From contig QXVZ01020756.1 in the NCBI GenBank assembly GCA_008931825.1, positions 1-64,000 of the forward strand: a DNA stretch of 64,000 nucleotides, read 5' to 3'. The DNA is from Phallusia fumigata (lineage: Eukaryota; Chordata; Ascidiacea; Phlebobranchia; Ascidiidae). This document shows, piece by piece, positions 32,001-47,000 of the stretch. The position numbers were made by a program, and so were the translations under genes. Every line of letters starts with the position of its first letter. Position 1 is the first letter of the stretch. The notes under the pieces are model-generated. The model searched no databases. It saw nothing but the letters and a program-made list of their open reading frames with translations, and was not told the DNA's origin.

Positions 32001-35000
32001 AATGCAAGTCCCCCTCATCTCATCCTGAAGATTGATAAATCGCTCATGCTCCTGTTTGAGCTGGATGTGGAGGTTGTTAATCTTCTCAAGTTGAGATTCT
32101 TGCATCTCTTTAAGATCTCCGATCTGCTTTTTGTTGGTTGTGTCCAATTCCTTGAAAAGAAGTGTCTTTGCATAAAATTATCAGGATATTGGCCATTTTC
32201 ACAAGTACATGGTCAAAAAAGTTTGCAAAACCCTCCAGGTAATTCCACAAGCAAAATCCCCAGAATGCCAGAAACAAAAGAAGGCTTACAATAACACTTC
32301 ACATGCATAGCATTTGAGCCAAGAAATCAATTTCCACCCAAAAGTAGTGTTTTTATTTTTACAGTGCCACTTGAGTCCACAAAATAGCTAGCATGTAAGG
32401 ATTGAGAAACACTTGTTTAGAGGACTGGTTTGTCTACCAGAGGTGTCAGGAAACTTTAGGTGTAACCCCAAAATTAATTGGTAACAATTTGATTAACACA
32501 GACTGCCATGTCAAATTTGCTAGGAAATGTTTGCCACCAGAGTGTCAAAAACAAGAGACCAAAGTAACATAAACTGTAAAATAGTAACATAAAAATACAT
32601 CAAAGGCAAGCATTCGTAATAGGCCTCTAAAATGAAATTTTAGTGCAATTTAAAAAAAGTTTTTTATTGTGACCCTTTTTTTCAGATTTTTGCCTTTTAC
32701 CTGTTTTTGGGTAATTTTCCCCTAGCTAGAATATGATTAAACACCCCTACCCGCAGCTGGGCATATTTAACTTATCAGTAGTATGCAGATTGCTGAATTT
32801 AATTTGGTGAAAACTCGTATTCTTTTAATGCATATATTTTTCAGACCTTTCGGAGAGGTATGTATATGTTAGCTACATGATCACGGGCAAAAAATAATTG
32901 AAATTGTCAGATTTCTATTATCTCTATTAAGGTGGTTACATGGTTCACGTAATTGGGTGCCTGAACTTAAATTCCCCACTAGTGGTTCTAAAAGCAGCTG
33001 AAATAAATTAGCACAGAATGAACCTGGAAATTAGCACAAGACTTTTTCTCAGCCTTGAGTTCCTCCTCCAACACTTGCGCCCTCATCTTCTGTTCTTCAA
33101 TTTTCTCTACAAACTCATTCTGAAGAGCTTGTTTCGCTTTTTCATGATCCTGGATATCCTTGGATGATCTTTCTTCAATTTCTAGAAGTTTTTCCTTCAG
33201 ATGGTCAACTTCAGATTTACTGTCTTGGAGTTGGGCAGTCAGTTCATCAACTGAAGTATGACAAGTTAAAAAGGGAGATATTAAAACAAGAGGAATGCAA
33301 AAAAATAAAAAGGGGGAAAATGGAGATTATGGTTGGAGTTATATGCTATATTTTATTTATTATAAAAAATTTTTTAAACACTATCAAAAATAGGAGCATC
33401 AGTAAATAATACATAAAAAAAAGAAAACGGTTTCCTTATTTTGCAACGGATTAGTACAAATAATCTGAAAAACTTGTGGTTGGAAGAGTTTGTTGTCGGT
33501 TTAGTATATTTTAATTTAACAGTTTAAAACTTTTTTTAAAACTAACTTTCTCACATTTATACTTTAAGTGTTGCCTCAAACATGTTGAATTTACATTAGT
33601 GTTGAATGAGGTTTAAATGTGGTTAATTTCACTTCAAATAAACTTTTTCTTTCAAAAATATTAAAGTGAAACGCTACAGGAATTGCAGGAGAAACTTTTT
33701 CAAGGCAGTCTGAAACCAATGGGTTTAGAAGACTTTAATTGTCTATTTTACAAATTCAGTTACAGTTTAACCTGTAGTAGTCTGTGATTTAAACCTGGTT
33801 GTGTTTTTTTTTTTAATGTCATTTACCTTTTGCAACAAACTCTTTACTATGGGGTGAATCTTTACTGGCAGCTTCAGATCTAAAAAATCAGTAATTGTTT
33901 TTTTAACACATAAACATAAAAGATTTAAAAATTCATTTAAATCATTATTCCAATCTTTGTCCACATAATTACTAATACAATTTAGCTTGTGTCAAATATA
34001 ATGCTTTTTGAAAATTCCTTGATTTTTTGTACATATATACACTAAAACTTGACCTAAATCATGTTTTAGTTAGGTTTGAAATTTAACAAATGTTGATCTA
34101 CTTTAAGTTAAACCTGCCAGTTTGTACCTTATTTGACACAACTCTTGTTTGACTTCTTCCAACTCCAATGTTATTTCCTTGACTCTTGTTTCATGCTTTG
34201 CACTCATTTTCAGAATTTCAGTCATGTGTGCTTCTTTCAGCTGCTCTAACTCTCTGACTTTATTCTTCAGCTCTTCTGTGACAGGATTTTCTTCAAGAGC
34301 TTGTTTACTTGGGGTTTTAGCCTGAACTTGTACATTGTCTGTGTAAAAAAACATGCGCACATGTATATATGAGGTATAAGTTTCACACATTAGGTAAAAT
34401 TTACAACATTTTATACTTGTTGATAGCCACTTCTGGCACTCCAACATTATGTTTGAGAAGTGCTGACCTTATGATGAGTTTTATGATTTTGGCTTGATAA
34501 TAAAAATCACTAATAGTGTTTGAAACCCTTTGAAAGGTTTTCAAAAAAATGTAAACATTTTTAAAATCCATGATAGAGAGCTGAAAAGGACTCGACAAAG
34601 AACTACAGTGAGGGATTTACCACAAAATAAAAATATTTTATAATTGACCTAGTTCACCTTCATCAACATCTGGTTGGTCAATGAATGATCGCTGCATAGG
34701 AGCATAATGTGATGCAGGTTTAGATATTTCCAACATTGACATGTAACTGTCCAGATCAGATTGTTTTAATTCCAATTCCTTTTCCAATTTTTCCTGATAA
34801 AACCTTGGATGTTATTTATGCCGAGGATTCTTAGTTTGTTTTAACTTTTTGACAAACTTTGAAACATTGATTTGTAATAGAGTGAAAAAACAAGTGTGAT
34901 TTAAAACAAACTTAGTTTAAAGTTTTCACACTTCATGCTTGTACTTGGTTACTGGCTTTACCTTGCACTCTTCGAGAGTGGTAATTTCGCTGAGAGCTTT

Positions 35001-38000
35001 TGATAACTTGTGATTTGTGTCTTGGAACAAAAGTTGTGCATCGTTTGAACTTCGTTCCAGGTTTTCAATTTGCTTCTTGAGTTGTTCAACTTGAAGGTCA
35101 GGTTCTGTTTGTAGTTTTTCAGCATTCTGCAGTAATTAATGCATAACATTATTGATCAATAATTATCTTTAGTGATCAACAAAGCATTGCTTAATTTTAG
35201 TGTTTAAACTACATTTCGGCATAGATTTTATCTTGATTTTGATGTTTCAGCATTTTGAACACGGTAAGAATGGCCAATGCACACATTCTTATAGAGAACA
35301 GTTGCTGTTGTGACCTATTCCTGGAACATACATACTCATGTGGCGAACAAGAAATGGTGCCACTAGCAACCAATCATGAATGGCTGAGCAACAACTATTA
35401 ATGGGCCCTCAGCATTAGAGTTATTAAAATACTTTGTTTTTCCCGAACATTCTAACATTATATGAATGCAAAACAAAATGCATGAAGTTGAAATGCTCAA
35501 ACGTATTCTTACAGTGCTTTCCCCAAGCTTCTTAATTTCCTCTTCCAGTTTGTGAACTTTCTCAGTCCATATTTTCTGCAGAAAAGAAGTACAGTATGTT
35601 GCTGAACTTCAAAAATTAAAAAAGCTTCCAATAAAAACAATATGTCAACAATAGAATGAAACAAGCGACTAGTATTGGTGTTCAGATCAAACATTTAAGT
35701 AATGGCTGGTGGGGGATAGAAACTGTGAAAGACGCCAAATGAGTGAAAAAAGAATAAAACCAGGTTTTCAACCTGTAGATTTTTGGGACTTGGGATATTG
35801 AGTATAACAGTGGTTAATGAGCTTTTTTACCTTAATATTATTTTAACTTAAAATATTTTTAACATGAATATTAAACAAGTGTTTTTAACATGAATATTTA
35901 CCTATCCATATGTTTTTAGAAATTAAGTGTTCCAAAAAATCAAAACTATGTCCCAAATTTTCGAAGATTTCCATCCAATACACCAAAAAAGACAATATAC
36001 AACTAATTTCTTGAATCTTTATGTATCTTTGATGTTAAAACAATACCCTAAATACCTCTGCCTATTCGCTTTTGGCTCATTACTAGTCAACACAAAGATG
36101 CTCTAATGTGTGAAATTTTGCAAAGAATAAAATACCTCCTCTTCAAATAGAATTTGTTTCTCATTTTGGTCAAACTCTGCTTGCTCCAAGAGTTCATCAA
36201 TTTTGGACTGTTGAGACAGAGTCCTCTGTTTTCTATAGCAATTCAAAAGATAGGTATTTGTATTGGCCCAACCATTGCTTTGTTTTACACAACAATGCAA
36301 AAAATGATTATATAAACTGCATTTTATTCCTCATAGTTTTACAAGATCAGAGCTGATGCATTTTCTAATTCAGAAATCTTTTAACTTAGCTAGTTTTACA
36401 TTTTTTATTGTTTATGTGTATTAAAGAAACAAACACACATCGACCTGATGTAAACATGAAGAGGTAACAAAGGTGCATTAGTGCAGAAATCGTCCTGAAC
36501 CACGAGTGCTTAATACAGACGATTCCAGTTTCAGATAAACTATAATAGGGCTGAAGCTTGCAGCACACTCAAATCAGTCTGTGTATTTCTTATTGCGAGT
36601 AAAAAAATCGATTTCGCCAAACAAATGGCATCATCAGTTCTTATTCAAATAGAATCTGAATAAGAACTGATGATGCCATTTGTTTGGCGAAATCGATTTT
36701 TTTACTCGCAATAAGAAATACACAGACTGATTTGAGTGTGCTGCAAGCTTCAGCCCTATTATAGTTTATCTGAAACTGGAATCGTCTGTATTAAGCACTC
36801 GTGGTTCAGGACGATTTCTGCACTAATGCACCTTNTGAATAAGAACTGATGATGCCATTTGTTTGGCGAAATCGATTTTTTTACTCGCAATAAGAAATAC
36901 ACAGACTGATTTGAGTGTGCTGCAAGCTTCAGCCCTATTATACATGAAGAGGTAACTTACAGAGTTTCGATGTTCTTCTCCTTTTCTGAGCATTGATTTT
37001 CAAGCATATTGTATTGAGATTCCAGCGCACATTTTTCAGCAATCAACTGTTCACAATGTTGAATTGCTTCCTCCAGGCATTTTGTTTTCTCATCAAGAAA
37101 ACTTATTTGAGGCTCATCACCGAATACAGAATCCCTACATTGAACAGACAACTGCCATTTAATTTACAGTTTTCAGCAGTAGACCCAATCAGTCACTAGA
37201 GCTGTACGAGTTTGATTCAACTGAAGCCTAGATACTTAGCCTTAACTTGCTCCAAGCAAGCTTGCTTGATGACAAAAAAACACTAAAAAAGCTAAAAAAA
37301 ACTTCTTCGAAAAAAAAAATTGGAAAACAAGCGGCCACTGCTAGCTGCATCATTTTGTAAATATACAATAATCAATTGGAAGGCTTGAAACCGTCAGCGA
37401 AAAGTAGTTCAAGCAGTCGACACAGACAAAACAAAAAGTAAAATCGTAAACAGAAATGTGACTCACTGGGGGCTGTTCTTCACGCTCAGCAATTCTTTAC
37501 GCAGATCTTCAATTGCTAAAAAAATAAATAAATATAATAACTGTATGTTAGCGATTCAAGTCAAACCTGGAGGCAAGATATTGCATGATCATTTATTGTT
37601 GTTTTGAAAATGTTTATCCAGTTTATCACACCACTTCTTTGTTCACATAAAACACTGTACTAGTTCTGCAAATTTGGGTCACTAATTTGTTAAGCACAGT
37701 TTATTGTTAATTTTTTTGCCCTGGGTTTGAGTGTACCAAGTAGCAAAAAACAGAAAAGCCAAGCTGACTAACAAACACATGTAAAAAATTGATAAAAACG
37801 AATACAGGTTAATTGTTGTTTCCACACCAAAATATTATTGAAGTTTTTAGTAGCTAAGTGTGAAAACTTGAACTTGGAAAAAATTATACTCAACAAGATC
37901 TTAAAAAATAAACACACACAAAAACTGATTTTTCCTTTCTTAATAAATTGCCAAGTGAAATTTGTTTTTCCACTTACTGTCCTCATATTTTTCTTTGGAG

Positions 38001-41000
38001 TTTTTCAGGTCACAATTAAGTTCATCAACAGTTTTTTGCAGATCCACAATATTTTCATTCCTGATGTTCAGCTCCATTTTTAATGCAGCTATCTCACTTT
38101 CAAATTTAGCTGAATAATCTGGAGACTAAATTAAATTTTATGACAAAAAGGTTTTGAAGGGGTCTTTACAAATATTTAGTTTGCTAAAGATTAAAGAGAT
38201 ATTTTAAACTTACTTTTGTCGCTGATAAAGATGCCTCTAACTGTGTTTGCAACGTAAGCATCTAAAAACATATTGTGTGAAAATTATTGAGCATGCCACT
38301 AAACAGTGATTGGCCAAAACCACTGTGGGTGGTTATATGAAGCGTCGCATGTTAACACCATTGCTTAGTGCAGTGGTTCCCAACCTTTTCTGACTGGTTA
38401 CCTCCTAAAATGATTTAAAATATCTTGCGACCTGACCAACCATTTACAAGATCAATCAATTTTATTTTACTTTTGCTCCATGAGACGGTAATTACTGTGA
38501 TGTTTTAATGACAATGTCTGTGCAGTTATCGATGGACACAAAGCCTACTGCTTATCAAACCTGAAAAGACAGGTTATGCAGGCCAAACCAGTTGCAACCT
38601 ATGTGTGATAAAAAGTTGTAAAAATATCACATATCTGTCACGACCCCCAGAATACCTCCCAGCAACCCCTTTTGGGGTTGGGATCCCCAGGTTGGGAACC
38701 ACTGGCTTAGTGTATTATGCCACCACAAAAGAATAGGAGTCATATTCATTGTTTGAAGACAAAACATCCCTGTCATTTCAGAGATTGCAGCATGCAAGTT
38801 TTTGGAGGGCAGCGGTTCTCAAGTGCACTTCCTGAACAATTATGTTCAACTTAGCATTAGGCAGCACAGTTGGGCCCAATGTCAGTGCTTAAATTGCATT
38901 TCCTTACAGCGCTGGTTAAATTTAAAGACATTTACAATCTACTAAAATTAGCATAATATTGGCATTTTTCATTTTTACAGCTAAATTGACTTCTAAAACC
39001 TGTGCTGACGTTAAAATAATCCAGTTTGAAAAGGTTAAGAAGCATTAGGTAAGTAACAGTTTAAAACTAAGTGTTATTCTAAATGAAATATAGTGTTTTA
39101 TAGATTAACACATTTAACAAGTTACCATCCAGGCTTCATTTTTGCAAAAATCTCAACAACAATTAAGATCCCAACGACAGAATAAACACAAATTCAGTTT
39201 ATACCAATTTGTCGTTGTACCATGATCAGGGTTATGCAACATTGTAACTTAGCTGTTTTCTCAAAAACAACATGAACATTATTGTGTAAAAAAGTAAACC
39301 ATAAAAACAGTTTTTGGTTCAGGAAAACTTAAGCCGGAAACTCTTAAATTACATGAATTTCAAAATTTATTTAGAGGTTCGTGGTTGCCCTCCTTTGCTA
39401 TCTTCAAACAGATTTAACAACAAGCAATTTCAAAATTAACCTTTTCCTTGCATTCTACCAACTTCATGTCAGCATCACTCCGAACTTTTCCCAGTTCATC
39501 ATTTAGTTTTTCTACGGACAAACTGAGGTTGTATGTGCGATCTGTTTCATCATCGTATTGCTCTTGCAAACAGCGCTTCTCATGACAAGCATTTCGCAGT
39601 TGGCATTCAAGGTCGTCAATATGGCCCTTTAGACCTATGTAATAAAAAATAAATTATATAAACTGGTTTTGTTTTTGTTTTACTAAATTCCTGCTTATTT
39701 TTGAGTAATACAAAATGTGTCGGAATTTTCCTGTTTATGTGTAGCTTCTGACACAATTTTGTTTATCTTGCATAATTTGCCGGAAGAACACAATACTGTG
39801 ACAACATTATGAGATGCACCAACAATCAGATTATAAAAACAAGACTAATTTTGAAAAAACATCAAGATTTTTTGTTTTTTGAATATTATATGTTTGCTAT
39901 TTAAGTAATTTTATCACCTTTTACATAACCATCGGTGTCACATCTTGCAATTTCACGCCTTTCCAGTTCAACAACTTGTTCAGATAATTTGTCAATTTTC
40001 AGTCTCAGTTTTGACTTTTCCACCTCATGCAAATCTTGTTCAGACAAATATTCACTGATGGCACTTTCCTGCAACTTTATCTGTATCACACAAAAAAAAT
40101 TGTTAGTTTTGGGCACCAAGTAGCAATAAATTTGTGCAAATGATTACCAGGCCTGCACGAGGTGAAATGCAAAACCAGCCTACCCATTAGTGGAAATAAA
40201 TGTGTAGACAAAATTTAAATGTCAGCAAATTACAACTATACTTTCCAATTACAGAAAACAATTAAAAATACATTTTTAGGCAAGCACTTATACAGATCCA
40301 ATATTTTAAGAAAGTTACCTACCAAAAAAGTACATAAACACCTTACAAAAGCAGTCAGATAATCACATATTATATAAAAGGTTTATACCGGCAATCCATA
40401 AATAGATGACTAGGTTAGCCCTGGGTAAGTTTTTAGTGAATAGATATTTAGCACCTTTTATGATGTAGTATATTCTAACCTGGCCCTTTAGCTGATTAAT
40501 TTCAAGCTTCAACTCCTCCTTATCATCATCGGAAGAAGTTGGATAATCTCCTTTCTTAAAATCTTCCAAGTCAACTTCCAGTTCAGCCACTTTTTCTAGT
40601 AGTTCATTTCTCTCCTGGTGAAGAAAAAATTGTAATCAACAAATATACATATATGGTTTACTATGTGTTATTTATAAACAGGGACTTACTACATGGAATT
40701 TCTTATGATAAATAAACTTTAACTGCAATGACCAAGAACCTTTTTATGCCATGTGCTTAATTTATCCTGACTTCACTTTATTGCACTTTTACATGAACAT
40801 TAAGTAAGCACTTGTTTGTCCATATTCTACCAACTAACCAGAGTGCATTTATTCAAAAGGAAATTTAGTTTTAAAGTTAAAGACTATCGACCTATTGCTA
40901 CCATGAAGGTTCCCTTTGCAACCTTGAGACTCAGTATCTTGTTGGCCCAAATGCAGGCTTTATTTGTTTACCTGTTCAAGGATTTCTTTGGAGTGCTTCA

Positions 41001-44000
41001 CATCATCTAAAGCTTTCTCGGTTTGCTGAAGTTTTTCAGCCAAAGGGTCTCTGCTGTCTTTAGGTTTTAGCGAACTTTCATTCTGAAAAAGTTTATGTTA
41101 ATTTGATTTGCCAGTTTCACAGGACTAACTTTCTTTATGTGAGAGGTTTTTTTTAAACTGCAAGAATTCTAGTGGAGAGAACCAACTGCCAGTTATGGTA
41201 AAAATTTCAGTCAAAGCTGTATTGGTTATTTGTGATGTGCATCTGTTTTAAAAGCGTTTTAAATTAAACTTGTAATTTCTAAAAAAACATCTTTCTCGTT
41301 TCTAGTGATTAGAGCAATAAAAAAATTAAACTGTTTAAACATTTTCTTGCAGATCCTCACAAATGTTTGGTTTGAAACTTCTATTAACATGTAGATCATA
41401 AAGCACAACAGTTTCACCAGTGTGTTTGCATACATGTGGCTGTGCTAAACCCTTTAAGTGTCAACATTATGACACGCATTTGACCATGCAAGCTTTTGCA
41501 CATAAGTTCTAACACAAAAACATGCTTATACAGGGCTAGGAACTTACGAATCTCATTTTCTTTCCAACTCCTGCTGGTTTGCTGTCACTGTTGTTCTGTC
41601 TTTTGCTAGCTTGTATATGAGGTGTCTCAAACAGTCTTGACCGTTCATCAACCTCAAGGTCCGATATGAAGGTGGATTGATTGACTGAAAAATCTGCCAG
41701 AAGTGTTTCTACAAACACAATTTATTAAATCACATTTTAAACATGTAGGGCGTCAAACTACTTTCTATACAGGTTTAGGCTTATTGCTAGGATGGCCAAC
41801 ACATTATAAGAATGTTTAGTTCATCCAATGTCCAGTCAATTGTCAATTGCAGCTAAAGTCAACTTGGCAAGTTTAGTTGAATATGTTTTAGTCAAATTCA
41901 CTAAAATTAACTGATCAAAACTTGCTTAAACCTTTCCTACCCATCACCATGCAAAGCACTCATCATATATTTTGAAGAATGCAGCACACAACCAATATTG
42001 TTCGAGTATATTCACCATTGTTTATCATGTTGGTTTTGGGTGGGGTTGCATGCCACCCCACTTGTAGGTTATTTCCCCGAGCCCCAGGACACCAAGTTTC
42101 CCGTCTCATCTTCTGTTGCTTCTAAAATTAAAGGTGTCAAAAATGAACAGTTTTAAAAGCGAAAGAACTTATTATGACATTAAACCTGTGGCTGAGTATT
42201 ATCCCAATAATGAAACAAACGACATTGTAATGGCACTGTTGCACTTTCAAAAGTCGCTCTAACAACAAGTACAGACTTCTTTGGATAAAATAATAATGGT
42301 TCCTTTTACCTGATATAAACAGCGAATTTGGATTTGAATCCTTGGGATACTACATCCTACTTTAAATGTCTGAAATTTAGCTGTATGAGCTTTTAACAGA
42401 ATAAAATTGTGAAGAATTAGTTACCTTAGCATAGTCAGGTGGCAAGCTAGACACAAGTAATATCCTTGTCAGTTTAAGATTTTTGTCTTGCAGCAATTCT
42501 TTTTCTGCCAACAGATCATCCACACCAAGTTGACCTTTCTGTCGCTCCATCTGAAAATTAAGGAATATTAAAAGTACATGTAAATTGAACTTAACATGCT
42601 AACTACTTTGGAATAACTCTGCTGTTCTACTTTGAATATCACTGACGTAGAATTGTTTAAAAAATACAAATTACAAGCATGCCGCAATAAAACAAAACCA
42701 GGGTTTTTAAGGAATTTGAAACAACGTGCATACCTCCTCTATTTTTCGTTTCAGCTTGTTAATTTCTCTCTTTTGTCTGATTAAAAGAGCTTCATCGGAC
42801 AAAACTTCATTAACTATTGGCTTGTTGGTTATTTGTTTGGCACTGCTGGCAAACTGGAATGGTAGAAACAAAAATAATGTAGTCAGTTAAAAGCCTATTG
42901 TACAACAGAAAAAGTTTTGGAGAACAATAATGTACATTCTACAAAGAGTTAAAAATTTGAGAAAAATATTAGTCCTATAGCGGTTTCTAAAGGAATTGTT
43001 AAAGCGATGACTCTTTGGAAACAGTTCTTTCTGAGAGAAAATTTTGACTTTTAAACAGGGTAAAGTTTCATTTTTTGTTCACTTAGTCTACATCAACACA
43101 TCCAAGCCTATTTTTTCAGGGATGCATATACACATGAAGCAAAAACATCCTTATTATTAGTGTCTCTCCAAGGCCATGACATAGACATGCGCCACACACT
43201 AGCTTGTTTTTACTGATTTTTTTTTTCTTGGGGGGGAGGGGGGAGAAATTGTAAGCAGTAAGACTGACATGAAAGGTATTACTATTTGGTGGTGGGATTT
43301 AAACTAAACAAATGCATTTTTGTGCAGACAACAAAGTTACAGGCCTGTAATAAGCCTGAAAGAGAGAAAGTAAGTGATTCTATTCTATTCAACTTAGCTT
43401 TTTGTGATTCCTTAGGCAAAAAGGGTAAACAGCATTACTTCATTTCAGGGTTAATTTACCAACTTCGATTGGTCACCTCCATTTTTTTTTCCATAAAACT
43501 AAAATCCTTTTTGCTCATGACCTTTTAGAGCAAAGTAATCATAAGCACAAGGCATAATTCCAAACATCTTACCCTTAGAGTACTTTCAGTTTCATCTACC
43601 ACAGCCAATGTCACAGTGCAAATGATTGCTGTCAGGGAATTTCCTCCCAGTGATGACTGAAGAATACGAGTCAATTTCGAGTCTCGAAAACTTTTGAAAC
43701 TAAAACAAACATGTATACATTCACATCGTGGTGGATTTTTTTGTTCACATTTTTTGTGCAGTAAACACATATGTTTCTCTCTTTTGTCTTTTGTCTGATT
43801 TTGGCCAGCTAGAAATTCAGAGAGTTAATAGTTGGTCATATTAAACCAAATTTGACACCCACAAGAAAATATTCTTACTTAGGGAATATAGCTTTCAAGG
43901 AATTTAGTTTACTGACTTTTACAATTTGGGCACTAAAAGTTTTTTTACTTTTTAAAGCAGATAAATTACAAACTTACACTGTTCCTGGCCCAGATTCACT

Positions 44001-47000
44001 TTCTTTGCATATCTGGTTGATAACTTGGCCAAGGATCATTAAACTTTTGTTTATGTAACAACCTTCTTTGAGACGTTGCCCTTCAGCACCAGTTTGACTT
44101 GCTCGCTCAGAACCAGCCAAATCCACAAGATTCTGCCACAAGAAATTGTTGCAGCTTATAAAAGACCAGCACTTAATTATGTTTTATCAGCCAAAAAAGT
44201 TTCATTGGATTTGTTACTGTTTTGTTAGGAAAAGCTAAACAGATTTATGACTAGCAGAGATCAAACAAACAAGTCAATATCAAACAATGTGTTTAGCTGA
44301 AGCATTGCCACTTTGATGTTCTATAATGTGGCATGTGGCCCACTTTGAGTGCTACACAAAAAGTTACCCAACAAAAAAAAGTAGTTTCAAAGGCTGTAGT
44401 CTCTATGTGGTCATTTTTTTAGTTTCAGGGCTTTGTAAGCAGGGTCAAGTAAAAACTTAATAACACCAAATGTTTGTGAAGTTCCATACTTGTCCTCAGA
44501 GCATTCTTACAAAGACTAAGGGGCACCAAGCTTTTGCTATTTTAGGTTTCACAAATTTATGAAAGGCCTCTATAAATGTTTAATTAATAAAGCTTTTTTC
44601 TATGATAATAAAAGTGAACTCAAAATTATGAGCAGGTATTTCAATAGAGGTTCATGGACATTGAAATTTAATTTATGAGACTATAAAATCTTTTCTTATT
44701 CAGTGTGCAACTTACCAAATGAGAAACTTTTACCGCCATTTCTGCTTCTTCCTGTGTTCGATTCAACTCTGCTCTTTCCCGGCTTTCAATGATCTAAAAA
44801 ACAAACTGAGTTAAAAAAAATTTTTATGCTTAATCCATGGCTCGAAAGACATGTGCCCTTCCACAAAGTTGTCTAGTCAGGAAAAATTGAAACCCTTTCC
44901 TGCCAAAAATGCCACAAACAATATATTCATGGCAACGCTTTAAACTAATCAGAGATTTAAAAGATTTTTATATGAACAGTGTTTTTAAAGGGTGGTATAA
45001 ACTATTTGGATGGCAAGGCAACCACATTAAAAAGCGACATAACAGCTAAATTAAAAAAATTAAACAATGTCGCAATGAACAATCACTCTAAAATATGTGA
45101 CTAGCATTTAAAAACATAAATTTTTACCATTCTGCAGATAGTATGAGAGCGACTGCTTCGCTCATTCATGTTGGTAGAAGCCATTTGACGTTGTTTTTCT
45201 CCCCTCTCCATCAATGCCATGACATCTTCAGGTGATGTTACCATTTCCTCAACTAGTCCATGAACAATAACTGTTTTCTACAAAGGAAAAACAAAAAATG
45301 CAAATTTGCAGTTTCTATCCTTAAGATATTTACTAGTTTTAAATGCTGAGCTGTAACTTACAAACTCATCCTCTCGAATAGACAGAGGGACAACTTCAGT
45401 TGCAAGTAAATCCTTTAGATTTTCATTGTAGATTTCAAGATATGAAACTCGAAGTAAAAATTCCCTTTCAGGAGTCTAGAAAAAAATATACAACACAATC
45501 AGGGCAAACTTTCTCATAATACATTAGTATGCATTAGTTTTTTTGCACATCTTTTGTAGGATTTATACACAGTATTGTGTGGTGCATAGTACGTGTATTA
45601 CAAATAAAGTTGATAAAATGAGTGTTTTATTAAAAATACAAAATCAAAAAAAGGTTTTCAAACATATCTACCAATTGAAGTTTCTCATTTTGGGGGAAAG
45701 GCGAGGAAAAAAGTTTCAAGAAAATCCTAAGGTATGTTTGCCAAATTTTTTGTGCTTAATTATTATTTGCAACATTTACTTCCAATGTCACAAATGCACA
45801 ATATTTAACATGAACTTTTTGCAATAACATAACGTTATTGGTTGCCACATAGGACACAAAAACATTTTGGTGAAGCAACAAGGTATTTTAGTCAATGTCT
45901 CTTGTTGATAATTACAACATTCTATAGTGCTGCTAACATGCTAAAGTCTATGCAAAAATGTCAAAACAAATCATGATTACTACCCTTAAAAGTTTTAATC
46001 ATGAATACAAAACACCTCAAATTAGTACCAGCCTAACAAATGTGTTTTTGACAGAAATAAGTCACACCTTTTGGATCATAGAAAATATTTCATTGACAGC
46101 CAATGGTATAATTCCTGGGTTGCTTCTTGATCCCATCATGGTGTAAGTTTTACCAGAAGAAGTTTGACCATAAGCAAATATTGTACCTGGGATATAGCAA
46201 GTGATATTAACAATCAGTCAGATTCTTTGCAGTATGTTGGCAACATCACGCTGATGTTCTTTACAGACGGTCTTAAGGACCTTCTTATCTTTCAGCTGAG
46301 ATGCTAAGAAGTTAGAGCTTGCCAAATGCCAACCACGTATGCAAGGCCGTCAAATATATCAGCATCTGCTATAGTTTGTGAGTTGGACCACAGGATTATA
46401 GGCATTCGCTTGAGCATTAAACGGCTTGTTGTGCCAGTACAGGCCTTATCAGCTATTGTGGTTTATCAAAGTGTCTGCCCTTTTCACTTATTTATTCAAA
46501 TCTATTTCATATTTTCTTGTTTGTCCTGCTGTGTTGTAAATTATTTTTTTAGTGATATTAACCCTCAGAAAGAAGACTTAAAAAGGACATGGAAAAACTG
46601 GTACGCAAAGCAAAATACATTGCGAGAAGAGCCTTCATAAATTTATACAATGGCTGGCAACATCGAACAAAAGGAGTCTTTACAAATTTATGACAGTTAT
46701 GCAATCATTGCCTCAAAGTTTAAAGCTGTGGAATTTTATAATGTAAGCAACAGAAGTTTTACAAAACACACCGTTAAACCCTTTCATTGCAGACTGAATA
46801 ATGGGTTCAGCTATTTCTTCGTATACATCATTAGTGGTTTCATCATCACTGAACACACGATCTGCAAAAGTCAATATGTTTTCAAATTGTTCATCTCCAG
46901 AATTTTTGCATTTATTGAACACAAATACTAGAATCCATTTGGAATACTAAACACGGACCTGTTCATAATTCTTGTCAAAAACATATTGGCCCAAATAGCA

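Noticed and set aside
46260-46640. Possible old transposon-derived coding fragment
   Set aside because: A weakly open frame with no recognisable motif; I could not link it to any family.
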